From positions 1-64,000 of the forward strand of contig NZ_SCNN01000027.1 of the NCBI RefSeq assembly GCF_005503535.1: a DNA stretch of 64,000 nt. The letters are read 5' to 3'. Shown one piece after another: positions 54,901 to 62,980 of this stretch (positions are counted from its first letter, which is position 1; every line of letters starts with the position of its first letter). The stretch comes from Mesorhizobium comanense (GTDB lineage Bacteria; Pseudomonadota; Alphaproteobacteria; Rhizobiales; Rhizobiaceae). The translations under genes were made by a program, and so were the position numbers. Under the pieces are notes generated by a model, which saw only the letters and a program-made list of their open reading frames with translations, had not been told where the DNA came from and did no database searches.

Positions 54901-55851
54901 CTATCCGAAAACCTGCACGACAACCGCCAGCCAGAAGGCCGTGGTGACCGCGGCGCTGGCCGTGGCGATGGTCATCTGGTTCGAGGCCAACGCCTGGCCG
55001 GTGTTGAACTGCACGGCGATCAGATAGGAATTGATGCCCGACGGCAGCGCCGCCACCACGACCGCTACCTTGGCGGTCAAAGGCGGCAGACCGAGCAGCC
55101 AGACGAAGATGAGAACCAGCGCCGGCATCAGGAACAGTTTCAGCGCGGAGAGGGCCAGCGCCGGCCGGACATTGCCTGAAATGCCGAACCGGCGCAGGCT
55201 GAGCCCCATGGCAAACAGCGCCACCGGCCCTGCGGTATCGGCCAGCGCATCGACCAGCCGCGTAAGGAGGCCGGGCAGCGGGACGCCGCCGATGCGCCAT
55301 GCAAGTCCCAGCACGATGCCGATGATCAGCGGATTGATGAACAGCCGCCGCAGGAAACTTCTGATGACCCGCAGCGGATGCATATGTTCGCCGCTGCCGC
55401 GGCCAAACATCTCGAACAGCACGATCGAGACCATCATCATGATCGGCAGGTGCACCGAGACAAGCAGCGACAGCACCTCGAAGCCGCTCGGACCGAATAT
55501 TCCGAGGATGAACGGTGCGCCAAGCAGGACCACGTTGGAATAGGCCGACGACACGCCGCCCACGACACCTGCGCGCGCGTCGCGCCCGAAGATCCGCGTG
55601 GTGACGAGGTGGCCAGCCGCCCAGGTGATCGCCACGGCCGCGAAATAAGCGCCCCACAGCGGCCACGGCGCCACGCCGTGAAAGTCGGCGTTGACCATTG
55701 TCTGGAACAGGAGCAGCGGCATCGCCACGCTGACGGCGAAATCGGATATCCCCTCGCCGCTCGCCGGCCTCAGGTAGCCTGTGAGCCCCGCGAGATAGCC
55801 GAGCGCCACCAGGCTGAAGACAAAGAGAACCGTTTCGGTGAGTGGAGACAT
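54901..55851 (-). CDS. auxin-efflux-carrier (AEC) family transporter
   Basis: A 316-residue membrane protein with about ten helices in two halves. It has ALGYLAGLTGYLRP, SSAYSNVVLLGAPFILGIFG (the family's N/G-rich break) and ALPSGINSYLIAVQFNTG. AEC members carry malonate, malate or other weak acids. ATG 55851 removes a non-conserved extension. It is divergent from the caspase-like gene. Confidence 0.87.
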   Translation of the reverse strand: MSPLTETVLFVFSLVALGYLAGLTGYLRPASGEGISDFAVSVAMPLLLFQTMVNADFHGVAPWPLWGAYFAAVAITWAAGHLVTTRIFGRDARAGVVGGVSSAYSNVVLLGAPFILGIFGPSGFEVLSLLVSVHLPIMMMVSIVLFEMFGRGSGEHMHPLRVIRSFLRRLFINPLIIGIVLGLAWRIGGVPLPGLLTRLVDALADTAGPVALFAMGLSLRRFGISGNVRPALALSALKLFLMPALVLIFVWLLGLPPLTAKVAVVVAALPSGINSYLIAVQFNTGQALASNQMTIATASAAVTTAFWLAVVVQVFG

Positions 55852-56137
55852 TTTCCGGCGATGGACGGGCTGGGGCCGTGGGCTTGACGTTCGTCGGCCA
55901 TTGATGACATCGCAGCCGACAAACTTCAAATTCAAAACCAAGCCGGATATCAAGTGTCTGCACTTGGCGCGAACACATGTCGCGCCGGCTTCCGGCCCGC
56001 CACCAACGGCAAGATCAAGAGTGGCAAGATCAAAGCCACTTCAAAACCACGGCTTGATCAACGTGCCCGAATTTGATCATGGTCGGCTGGCAACGGTATA
56101 GAGGGTTTGGATTTATCAGGGCGGACACGAGCGACAA
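55852..56137 (+). promoter_or_regulatory. divergent control region before the caspase-like gene
   Basis: Four TGATC/GATCA motifs occur at 56013, 56028, 56056 and 56075 (GATC coordinates), including a repeated GGCAAGATCAA (56008 and 56023) and a palindromic TTGATCAA (56054-56061). TTGATC at 56073-56078 plus TATAGA at 56097-56102, spaced 18, could be the promoter. No known operator is recognised. Confidence 0.35.
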
Positions 56138-59100
56138 ATGATCTTTGTCGAAACCTCGAAGCGCAGTCTTTTCCGTCAGGCGTGGCTGACGACCCTGGTC
56201 GTCATGCTGCTATGCCTTGCCGTGCCGATGCGACCTGCCGGAGCCAAAGACCTCAAGGGCGTGGCGCTGGTCATCGGCCAATCCAAATACGAACACATCG
56301 CCGCCCTCCCCAACCCGGCCAATGACGCCCGTGACATGGCCAAGATGCTGACCGACCTCGGCTTCGACGCGCGAAGCGTCAGCGACCGCGATGCCGGCAA
56401 GCTCAGGCGCGATCTCGAACGCTTCGCCGAGGATGCCGAAGGCGCCGATGTCGCCTTCATCTATTATTCCGGTCACGGCATCGAGGCCGGCGGCGAGAAC
56501 TATCTGATTCCGGTCGATGCCGACGTCGCCTCCCTGAAGGACGCCGGCCAGGCGCTGGTGCCGATTTCAGCCGTCATGGATGAATTGAAGAAGACCGTGC
56601 CGGTGACGATCATGCTGCTCGACGCCTGCCGCACCAATCCGTTTCCGGCCGATGCCCTGGTGAGGCGCGCTCCGACCGCCTCGGCCGAGCCGATCGGCGC
56701 CGGCGGCCTGGAACCGGTGCGCGGCGCCAAGGCGCTTGGCAATGCGCAGGCGCAGGACGCGAGCCTCGGCACGGTGATCGGTTTCGCCGCCGAACCGGGA
56801 CGCCCGGCGCTGGACGGCGCCGCGGGCGAGAACAGCCCCTATGCGGCGGCCCTGCTGCGCCACCTCGGCGCGATGAAGGGCAGCGAGTTCGGTTCGGTCA
56901 TGCGCATGGTGACGGAGGAAGTCTATCTCGACACCAAGGCCAGGCAGCGTCCCTGGGTCAATGAAAGCCTGCGGCGTCTGCTCTATTTCGGCGTTGCGCC
57001 GCCGGAGCCGACCGGCGACGACGGGCTTATAACGGGCGAGCGGCGGCAATTGCTGCTCACGATTTCCGACCTGCCAGACCCCAAGCGCGCGCAGGTGGAA
57101 CTGGCGTCCCTGCAGGATGGCGTGCCGCTCGACGCGCTCTACGGCGTGCTGAAGGCGCTCGGCACCGAAAAAACCCCTGAAGATCCGGCCGATCTGCAGA
57201 AAGTGCTTCAGGTGCAGTCGGAGCGCCTGAAGAAGATGATCGCGGAAAGTGACGCACTGCGCACCGACGATCCTGAAATCAAACGTCTCGTCGCCTCCGC
57301 CGACAAGGCGATCGGCCAGGGCGCGATCGCCACGGCGCGCAAGTTCCTCGATCAGGCCGTGGGCAGGGTCGAGGAAACCAGCGGCGCGGTCGACCAGGCA
57401 GAGGAAGTGATCCGGCAGAAGCGCATAGCCGATGCTACGATCTACGCCAAACGCGCCGATGCCTCGGCGCTCGTGTTCGACTACATGGCCGCGGCAAACG
57501 ACTACGCCAAGGCCTTCTCGCTGATCGAGAAATGGGACGAAAAACTGCGCTGGAACTACAAAAACCAGGAAGCGGAAGCGCTGAATGCCTATGGCTATGC
57601 AACCGGCGACCTCAAGGCGCTGCAAGGGTCGATCGACGCCTATCGCGTCATCCTGAATTTTATCCCCAACGGCGAACAGAACCGCGACTGGGCCATCACC
57701 CGCAACAACTTGGGGGTGGCGCTGCAGAACATCGGCGAGCGCGAGACGGAAACCGCGCATCTGGAAGAAGCGGCCCAGATTTTTCGCGATTCGCTTGCCG
57801 TCTTCGAAAAGGTGAAAGACGACCGCAACTGGGCGGCCGCACAGAACAATCTCGGCAATGTGCTGTTGAAGATCGGTGAACGCGAAAGCGACCCGAAGCG
57901 CCTCAATGAGGCGGTGGCGGCGATGCGCGCCACACTGGAGAAGCGTCCGCGCGACAAGCTGCCGCTCGACTGGGCTTCCTCGCAGAACAATCTCGGGCTT
58001 GCGCTCTATGCGCTCTCCGAGCGCGAACCGGCCGGCGAGCACCTCGCGCAGGCCGAGGCGGCCTACCGGCTGGCGCTCGAGGAGTACACACGTGCCAAGA
58101 CACCCGTGGAATGGGCGATGGTCGAGAACAATCTCGGCAACACACTCGTCACGCTCGGCATCCAGTTGAACGAGAAAGCGAAAATCAACGAGGCGGCCGA
58201 TGCCTTCCGCGCGGCGCTCGAGGTGCGGACCCGCGAAACCTTCCCGGTCTCCTGGGCAACGAGCCGCCTCAACCTCGGCAACGCGCTGAGCGGCATAGCC
58301 CGCTTCGACATGGGCACCGGTACGCTCGAGGAAGCGGCCGCCGCCTATGGCGATGCGCTGACGGTCTTCACCCGCCAGCGCTTCCCCATGGATTGGGCAT
58401 CGGCCCAGAATAATCTCGGCTCGATCTACCAGACGCTTGGACAGCGCACCCGCGACGCGGCCAAGCTCGAACAGTCTGTCGCTGCCTTCCAGGCCGCCCG
58501 CCAGGTCTATGTCAGGCGCAAGTTCCCGCTCGACTGGGCCATGAGCTACTACAATCTCGGCAACACGCTCCAGCTTCTGGGCGCCGTGACCGAGAAGCCG
58601 GAACACTACGGCGCGGCGGCGGACGCCTACCGCGATGCCTTGCGCGAGTACAAGCGCGAGACCAACCCGCGGCAATGGGCCCTCACTCAGGCCGGCCTCG
58701 GCTCGACGCTGCACTGGCTGAGCATGAGCAATGCCGATCCGAAAATCCTGCATGATTCCATCGCGGCACGCCGGGCGGCGCTTGAAGTGCTGACCATCGA
58801 GGCCGCCCCCGTCGATTGGGCGAATGCCCAGAACGGCATCGGCATGAGCCTGCTCAATCTCGGCACCATCGAACGGACCGGAAAATATCTGGACGATGCC
58901 GAGGCGGCTTTCACGGCAACGCTGAAGGTTTTCACCAGGGAAAGCCAGCCCCTGCAGTGGGCTTTCGAACAGAACAATATCGGCGACGTATACTGGAACC
59001 GCGCCAGCTATGGCGGCGGCAAGCCGCAATACCTCAAGGCCATCGGGTTCTTCGAGAACGCCAAGCAGGGCTTTACCGAAGCCGGCTACACAATACCCAT

Positions 59101-59155
59101 CCCGCTCACCGACCAGAAGATCGATCTGGTGAAGAAGCAGCTCGCCAAAAAGTGA
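56138..59155 (+). CDS. secreted caspase-like (C14) protein with ten TPR-type repeats
   Basis: A 1005-residue precursor. A signal peptide or membrane anchor ends near residue 36. Residues 40-285 form a caspase-fold domain with the catalytic dyad H113 (YYSGHGIE) and C164 (MLLDACRTNPF) and a PYAAALLRHL substrate-pocket region. Residues 350-515 are helical. Residues 518-990 hold ten TPR-like units, each starting W-A-x3-N-x-(L/I)-G at exact 47-residue intervals. This is the bacterial metacaspase/orthocaspase plan with a protein-binding tail. It may be a periplasmic arginine/lysine-specific protease; the target is unknown. It is divergent from an AEC carrier. The long minus-strand frame over it is a composition shadow. 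Confidence 0.88.
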   Translation: MIFVETSKRSLFRQAWLTTLVVMLLCLAVPMRPAGAKDLKGVALVIGQSKYEHIAALPNPANDARDMAKMLTDLGFDARSVSDRDAGKLRRDLERFAEDAEGADVAFIYYSGHGIEAGGENYLIPVDADVASLKDAGQALVPISAVMDELKKTVPVTIMLLDACRTNPFPADALVRRAPTASAEPIGAGGLEPVRGAKALGNAQAQDASLGTVIGFAAEPGRPALDGAAGENSPYAAALLRHLGAMKGSEFGSVMRMVTEEVYLDTKARQRPWVNESLRRLLYFGVAPPEPTGDDGLITGERRQLLLTISDLPDPKRAQVELASLQDGVPLDALYGVLKALGTEKTPEDPADLQKVLQVQSERLKKMIAESDALRTDDPEIKRLVASADKAIGQGAIATARKFLDQAVGRVEETSGAVDQAEEVIRQKRIADATIYAKRADASALVFDYMAAANDYAKAFSLIEKWDEKLRWNYKNQEAEALNAYGYATGDLKALQGSIDAYRVILNFIPNGEQNRDWAITRNNLGVALQNIGERETETAHLEEAAQIFRDSLAVFEKVKDDRNWAAAQNNLGNVLLKIGERESDPKRLNEAVAAMRATLEKRPRDKLPLDWASSQNNLGLALYALSEREPAGEHLAQAEAAYRLALEEYTRAKTPVEWAMVENNLGNTLVTLGIQLNEKAKINEAADAFRAALEVRTRETFPVSWATSRLNLGNALSGIARFDMGTGTLEEAAAAYGDALTVFTRQRFPMDWASAQNNLGSIYQTLGQRTRDAAKLEQSVAAFQAARQVYVRRKFPLDWAMSYYNLGNTLQLLGAVTEKPEHYGAAADAYRDALREYKRETNPRQWALTQAGLGSTLHWLSMSNADPKILHDSIAARRAALEVLTIEAAPVDWANAQNGIGMSLLNLGTIERTGKYLDDAEAAFTATLKVFTRESQPLQWAFEQNNIGDVYWNRASYGGGKPQYLKAIGFFENAKQGFTEAGYTIPIPLTDQKIDLVKKQLAKK
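57689..59098 (+). repeat. ten 141-bp coding repeats (47 residues each)
   Basis: Tryptophans at residues 518, 565, 612, 659, 706, 753, 800, 847, 894 and 941 begin ten units with no insertion or deletion between them. Consensus W-A-x2-Q-N-N-L-G-x-A-L, then a second helix EEA-x-A-A-Y-R-x-A-L. They are longer than the 34-residue TPR. Confidence 0.85.
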
Positions 59156-59254
59156 GGCGGCGGGGCGAAGAGCCCTTGCTTGTCTTTGTGTCGGCTTTCC
59201 GATCCCTATATGCGAAGAGCCGGCGCCTCGCGCCTGGCTTGTGAAAGGGTGGCG

Positions 59255-59803
59255 ATGATCCGATTTGCCTTGGCTTTGTTCCTGCTTGTCGTTCCGGCTT
59301 CGGCTCATGCGACGGATGCCGGCTGGGCGCTGCTGCGCGACGGCGGGCATGTCGTGCTGCTGCGCCATGCGATGGTGACCGGCACGACCGATCCGGCCAG
59401 TTTCGACATCGACAGCTGCGCCACCCAGGTCAATCTGTCGGCGCGCGGCAAGCAGCAGGCGAGCAAGATAGGAGCGCTGTTCGCTGCCCGTGCGGCGCCC
59501 GTCGCGCGCGTGCTCTCCAGCCGCTACTGCCGCTGTCTTGACACGGCGCGCATCGCTTTCGAGGCCGAGCCGGAGCTTTTTGCCCCGCTCGATCTTCTCA
59601 AGGGTGACGATGCGGAGAAAGCCGCACAGATCGCCGCCATCATGAAGGAAATCCGCGCCTATTCCGGCTCGGACAATCTGGTCATGGTCACCCATCTGGA
59701 AGACATCGTGGCACTCACCGGCGTCTCGCCGCGCGAGGGCGAGGCCGTGATCGTCGAGCCGCAAGGTGACGGTCTGCGCGTGCTTGGCCGCGTCACGTTC
59801 TAG
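59255..59803 (+). CDS. exported histidine-phosphatase-superfamily protein
   Basis: A 182-residue precursor with signal peptide (to about AHAT) and the phosphoglycerate-mutase-like catalytic opening VVLLRHAMVTGTTDP (RH with phosphohistidine), then VLSSRYCRCLDTARIAF and MVTHLEDIVALTGV carrying the second histidine. It would remove phosphate from a periplasmic substrate. AAGGG precedes ATG 59255. Its end overlaps the SRPBCC gene tail by 11 bases, convergently. Confidence 0.82.
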   Translation: MIRFALALFLLVVPASAHATDAGWALLRDGGHVVLLRHAMVTGTTDPASFDIDSCATQVNLSARGKQQASKIGALFAARAAPVARVLSSRYCRCLDTARIAFEAEPELFAPLDLLKGDDAEKAAQIAAIMKEIRAYSGSDNLVMVTHLEDIVALTGVSPREGEAVIVEPQGDGLRVLGRVTF

Positions 59804-60251
59804 AGGTCTCGGTGCGCAGCCAGGCATCGATGCTGACTTTCCACGTCTCGATCATGTGCGTGAAGGCATCCTCGGTCAGATCAGACAGATAGGATTCTCC
59901 CGCCGCGTTCAGAGCCGTGAACGTATAGGCGATCGATGCTTCGGTGCCGCCATCGGCCGCCGAACGGCAGGCCACGTCGACAAATCCGAAACGCGAATCC
60001 GGCGTGACCCTGACATAGCGGACACGGTGCGCGGCTGGATTCCAGTCGGCGCAGGCCCACAGCGTCGTCTCGTCGCCGTGGACGGTTCGGAAGACCATGC
60101 CTTGCCGCGTTTCTCCACCTTGCGGGTGCAGGAATTCCGGGTCCCAGCCCTCCACCCATAGAGTCTCGCCGATCGGCGTGAACAGCGGAAAGACGCGATC
60201 GACCGGACCGGAAAGGACTATGCTGTGGCTGCGTTCAAGATGGCTCGTCAT
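59793..60251 (-). CDS. SRPBCC-family protein
   Basis: A 152-residue START/Bet v1-fold protein: ERSHSIVLSGPVDRVFPLFT, then GETRQGMVFRTVHGDETTLW and a C-terminal helix FTHMIETWKVSIDAWL. Such folds bind hydrophobic ligands. GGAAGG precedes the ATG, and the start lies 17 bases inside the upstream ribbon-helix-helix gene, so the two are translationally coupled. A ligand-sensing role for the pair is possible. Confidence 0.78.
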   Translation of the reverse strand: MTSHLERSHSIVLSGPVDRVFPLFTPIGETLWVEGWDPEFLHPQGGETRQGMVFRTVHGDETTLWACADWNPAAHRVRYVRVTPDSRFGFVDVACRSAADGGTEASIAYTFTALNAAGESYLSDLTEDAFTHMIETWKVSIDAWLRTETSRT

Positions 60252-60516
60252 CCGCCTTCCCTTTCCGTTCGGAGGATGGCGCTTCAGTCAGACGGTGGCT
60301 GTCCGCCGCGCCAAGCTCCAACCCGTAGATGCGTTTCAATTGGCTGATCGTTTCGAGTGTTTCCGGGGAAAACGGCGTTTCCCCCTCGAAAGCATGCAGC
60401 ACGATGCCTTCGATGAGATCGCCGAGGCTCATGTCGCGATGCTCGGCCAGCGCCTTGAGCACCTTCACCAATCGTTTTTCCAGGCGGACCCCGGTCTGCA
60501 CGCGTTCTATATCCAT
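60235..60516 (-). CDS. ribbon-helix-helix DNA-binding protein
   Basis: A 93-residue protein starting MDIERVQTGVRLEKRLVKVL. The strand VQTGVRL, helix KRLVKVLKALAEHRDM, turn SLGDL and helix IEGIVLHAFEG form an RHH domain (Arc/CopG/MetJ type), followed by a polar tail. Directly upstream lies a tandem 8-bp operator. An ATG at 60540 inside that operator would add eight residues. It probably represses itself and the SRPBCC gene. Confidence 0.7.
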   Translation of the reverse strand: MDIERVQTGVRLEKRLVKVLKALAEHRDMSLGDLIEGIVLHAFEGETPFSPETLETISQLKRIYGLELGAADSHRLTEAPSSERKGKADDEPS

Positions 60517-60525
60517 AATCCAATT

Positions 60526-60548
60526 TGTACCATGGTACATTGGTACAT
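60526..60548 (-). promoter_or_regulatory. tandem 8-bp operator for the RHH protein
   Basis: On the plus strand TGTACCA (60526-60532) is followed by TGGTACAT twice in direct tandem (60533-60540, 60541-60548). The first two form the palindrome TGTACCATGGTACA. Eight-base spacing is the binding step of RHH dimers such as MetJ. It ends 10 bases before the RHH start codon. Confidence 0.65.
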
Positions 60549-60622
60549 GCAATTGCCAATAGGCTGATGTTGCTGAAATGCAACTGCCGAAAGAAGCCAC
60601 GAATTCGCCGCGACAATGCCGC

Positions 60623-60651
60623 TTGCGACAACCCGTCGCAGGCCCTATAGC
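60623..60651 (+). promoter_or_regulatory. candidate promoter for the tRNA-like genes
   Basis: TTGCGA (60623-60628), 17 bases, then TATAGC (60646-60651). It would start a transcript about 105 bases before the first tRNA-like gene. No sigma-54 (GG-N10-GC) element was found between here and the tRNA. Confidence 0.3.
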
Positions 60652-60762
60652 CGCGCTCCCGGTCACGAGAACCGAAGCGAGCACAGCGGTTGGAGCTTTC
60701 GTCTCCGCCCGTGCAGGCGGCGTTGCCGCCCTGTATACGGCGCCGCTTTGGGGATTGGGATC

Positions 60763-60838
60763 GCGGATGTAGCTCAGTTTGGTAGAGCGCCGGATTTGGG
60801 TCCGGAGGTCGCAGGTTCGAATCCTGCTGTCTGCACCA
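60763..60838 (+). tRNA. tRNA-like gene with Pro-type UGG anticodon and 6-nt anticodon loop
   Basis: All four arms fold: acceptor GCGGATG/TGTCTGC (with G-T pairs), D arm GCTC-GAGC, anticodon stem CCGGA/TCCGG, T arm GCAGG-TTCGAAT-CCTGC, then A and encoded CCA. The anticodon loop reads TTTGGG, six bases instead of seven, and the first pair is G1-C72, not the C1-G72 expected of bacterial tRNA-Pro. It may be a tRNA gene annotated as Pro, but decoding function is doubtful. Confidence 0.7.
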
Positions 60839-60908
60839 CGGATAGCTCAGTTTGGTAGAGCATCAGATTTAGGTTCTGACGTCGAAGGTTCAAATCCTTC
60901 TCCATTGG
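60836..60908 (+). tRNA. second tRNA-like gene with UAG anticodon, degenerate acceptor
   Basis: It overlaps the CCA of the first gene by three bases. D arm (GCTC-GAGC), anticodon arm TCAGA-TTTAGGT-TCTGA and T arm GAAGG-TTCAAAT-CCTTC are perfect. The anticodon UAG would read CUA (Leu), but the short four-base variable loop is not of the Leu type. Only five of seven acceptor pairs form, and no CCA is encoded. It looks like a tRNA-like RNA or a decayed tRNA. Confidence 0.5.
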
Positions 60909-61267
60909 CCTGATAAGCCAGCACCCTGCCACGGTGTTATCTGAAAAACGGTCCGGGGACTGGAATGCTGAAGATCTGACGGACGGCCGAAGCCTTCGGG
61001 CCGAAGCTGGATCGGAAGGTTTGACGCCATCGGCTCGCGGCCAGGCCCGCGGTGATGGTCAAGGCGCAGCGTCGCCGGCAACAGAGGCTTCAGCCTCCAC
61101 AGCCCGCTTCGCTGCCCCGCGGCCCGCTCCCGAAGGTCCGCCACGGATCGATGCCACCAGTCCCCGGATCATTCGTGCCCGGAATTGGAAGTGAAACGAG
61201 AAACGAAGGGAAGATCGACGCATGAGTTGACGCCTCGCATGGGGCCATGCCCGACAGGAGTAAGACA
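60909..61267. other. gap between tRNA-like genes and slipin
   Basis: Mostly GC-rich with small hairpins: TGGC-CTGATAA-GCCA near 60905 and CCGAAG-C-CTTCGG near 60987. No ORF is convincing. A leader linking the tRNA-like RNAs and the slipin gene in one transcript is possible. AGGAG at 61256 serves the next gene. Confidence 0.35.
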
Positions 61268-62410
61268 ATGACTGTTCTCGACAAGGTTCTTGGACGCGAG
61301 CGCGTCCTCGTAAAGGAAAATGAACGTGCCCTTACCCTCTACAAGGGGGAGATCAAGGCTGTCCTGCTGCCGGGCGAGCATGCGCTCGCCAACCGGCGCG
61401 GCAGCCTCGAAGTGTCCCGGCACGATCTGAAGAACCCGGAATTCGTTTCGGCGTACGAGAAGGCGTTGTTCGACAAGCTCCCGGATGTGGCCGCGCGTCA
61501 TCTGACCGTCGTTCGCACCGGGCGCACTGAGGTCGCCGTCATCGAGCGTGACGGAAACCTGCATGCCGCCCTCGCCCCGGATCGCAAGCTGGTGCTGTGG
61601 ACCGATGCCGGTCCGTGGAAGGTGACGCTGGTCGACACGTCGGTCGATCTGGCCATCGATCCGGCGGTCATGCGCCGGCTCGGCCAGGCCCGGAAGACGG
61701 AACTCATGTCCGTCCATCCGGTCGTCGACGGCCAGGCCGGACTGTTGTTCGTGGACGGCGTGCTTGCCCGCACGCTTGCGGCGGGCGTGCACGCCTTCTG
61801 GAACGTCGGCCGCATGGTGCAGGTGAAGGTCGTCGACCTCAAGCGCCAGTCGCTCGACGTCGCCGGACAGGAAGTGTTGACCAAGGATCGCGTCACGATC
61901 CGCGTCAACATATCAGCCGAGTACCGGGTCGTCGATCCGGTCAAGGCTTTGAGCATGGTGAAGGACTTCTCCGAAGCCCTCTACCGCGCCCTCCAGTACG
62001 CCTTCCGCAAGACGCTTGGCGCGCTGACGCTGGACCAGATCCTCGAAAAGAAGGTGACGGTCGATGAGGAAGCGGCGGCCAAGGTCCGTACGGACATGGC
62101 CGAGATCGGGGTCGAGGTCAGCGACATCGCACTCAAGGATGTCATCCTGCCGGGCGAGATGCGCGAGATCCTGAACCAGGTGGTGTCGGCCGAGAAGCAG
62201 GCCGAGGCCAACGTCATCCGTCGCCGCGAGGAGACGAACGCCACGCGTTCCCTGCTCAACACGGCCAGGGTGATGGCGGAGAACCCGGTGATGCTGCGGC
62301 TGAAGGAGCTTGAAGCTCTCGAAGCCATCGCCGGCAAGGTCGAGCGGCTGACCGTCCACAACGGGACGGGCGGACTGCTGAACGATCTGGTCAAGCTCCG
62401 CGACAACTGA
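61268..62410 (+). CDS. slipin-family SPFH (band 7) protein
   Basis: A 380-residue SPFH protein. It has two beta-rich N-terminal repeats (KGEIKAVLLPGEHALANRRG and GLLFVDGVLARTLAAGVHAF), the core SPFH part VLTKDRVTIRVNISAEYRVV to SDIALKDVILPGEMREILNQ, and a helical C-end QAEANVIRRREETNATRSLL. No membrane helix is visible. The first ~110 residues are an extension beyond typical stomatin. AGGAG fixes ATG 61268. Its position after two tRNA-like genes recalls slipins in RNA-repair operons of other bacteria, but no rtcB or rtcR is here. Confidence 0.85.
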   Translation: MTVLDKVLGRERVLVKENERALTLYKGEIKAVLLPGEHALANRRGSLEVSRHDLKNPEFVSAYEKALFDKLPDVAARHLTVVRTGRTEVAVIERDGNLHAALAPDRKLVLWTDAGPWKVTLVDTSVDLAIDPAVMRRLGQARKTELMSVHPVVDGQAGLLFVDGVLARTLAAGVHAFWNVGRMVQVKVVDLKRQSLDVAGQEVLTKDRVTIRVNISAEYRVVDPVKALSMVKDFSEALYRALQYAFRKTLGALTLDQILEKKVTVDEEAAAKVRTDMAEIGVEVSDIALKDVILPGEMREILNQVVSAEKQAEANVIRRREETNATRSLLNTARVMAENPVMLRLKELEALEAIAGKVERLTVHNGTGGLLNDLVKLRDN

Positions 62411-62485
62411 TGCATGTCGCCCAAACGCGGTTGCGGTTGGAGAAAACGACAGGCACCGGAACAAGGACTGACGTAACGGTAATGG

Positions 62486-62516
62486 GAAGGGCCGCCGGGT
62501 TGACCGGCGGCCCTTC
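62486..62516 (+). terminator. terminator after slipin
   Basis: GAAGGGCCGCCGG and CCGGCGGCCCTTC form a perfect 13-bp stem with a five-base loop, followed by TTGCGTTTCTT. It separates the slipin unit from acpXL. Confidence 0.8.
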
Positions 62517-62643
62517 TTGCGTTTCTTGGGCGACCTACCCATCTGCGCCCGGCTTATCAGGCCTTTTCCTGCCGGGAAAAACCGATTAGACAGCGCCCAA
62601 ACAAGATGCGGACAGATTCCGCCCGCAAAGAAGGAAAAGACCC

Positions 62644-62925
62644 TTGTCCACCACGTTCGACAAAGTCGCCAAGATCATTGCCGACACCAGCGAGATCGAT
62701 ATCGACACCATCACGCCCGAGAGCCACACGATCGACGATCTCGGCATCGACAGCCTCGATTTCCTCGACATCGTCTTTGCCATCGACAAGGAATTCGGCA
62801 TCAAGGTGCCGCTGGAAAAGTGGACGCAGGAAGTCAATGACGGCAAGGCTTCGACCGACGATTACTTCGTCATGAAGAACCTGTGCGCCAAGATCGACGC
62901 GCTGGTCGCGGCAAAGACCGCCTGA
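62644..62925 (+). CDS. acpXL: very-long-chain acyl carrier protein AcpXL
   Basis: A 93-residue acyl carrier protein that holds the 27-OH-C28 chain added to rhizobial lipid A by LpxXL. The phosphopantetheine serine is in GIDSLDFLDIVFAID, with the flank KEFGIKVPLEKWTQEVNDG diagnostic of AcpXL. The start is TTG 62644 with AAGGAAAAG upstream; no ATG is available. It heads the lipid A very-long-chain fatty acid cluster. Confidence 0.95.
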   Translation: MSTTFDKVAKIIADTSEIDIDTITPESHTIDDLGIDSLDFLDIVFAIDKEFGIKVPLEKWTQEVNDGKASTDDYFVMKNLCAKIDALVAAKTA

Positions 62926-62980
62926 GATCGGCCGGTACGCGGCCTTGACGGGCCGCGCCGCCTGACCCACAAAGCCGCTC

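Noticed and set aside
56567..59827. 1086-codon open frame on the minus strand opposite the caspase-like gene
   Set aside because: It mirrors the repeat gene in the antisense frame, has no domain or ribosome site, and is explained by high GC and codon bias.
60580..60762. sigma-54 promoter of the kind that drives RNA-repair operons
   Set aside because: No GG-N10-GC element with the expected flanks was found upstream of the tRNA-like genes.
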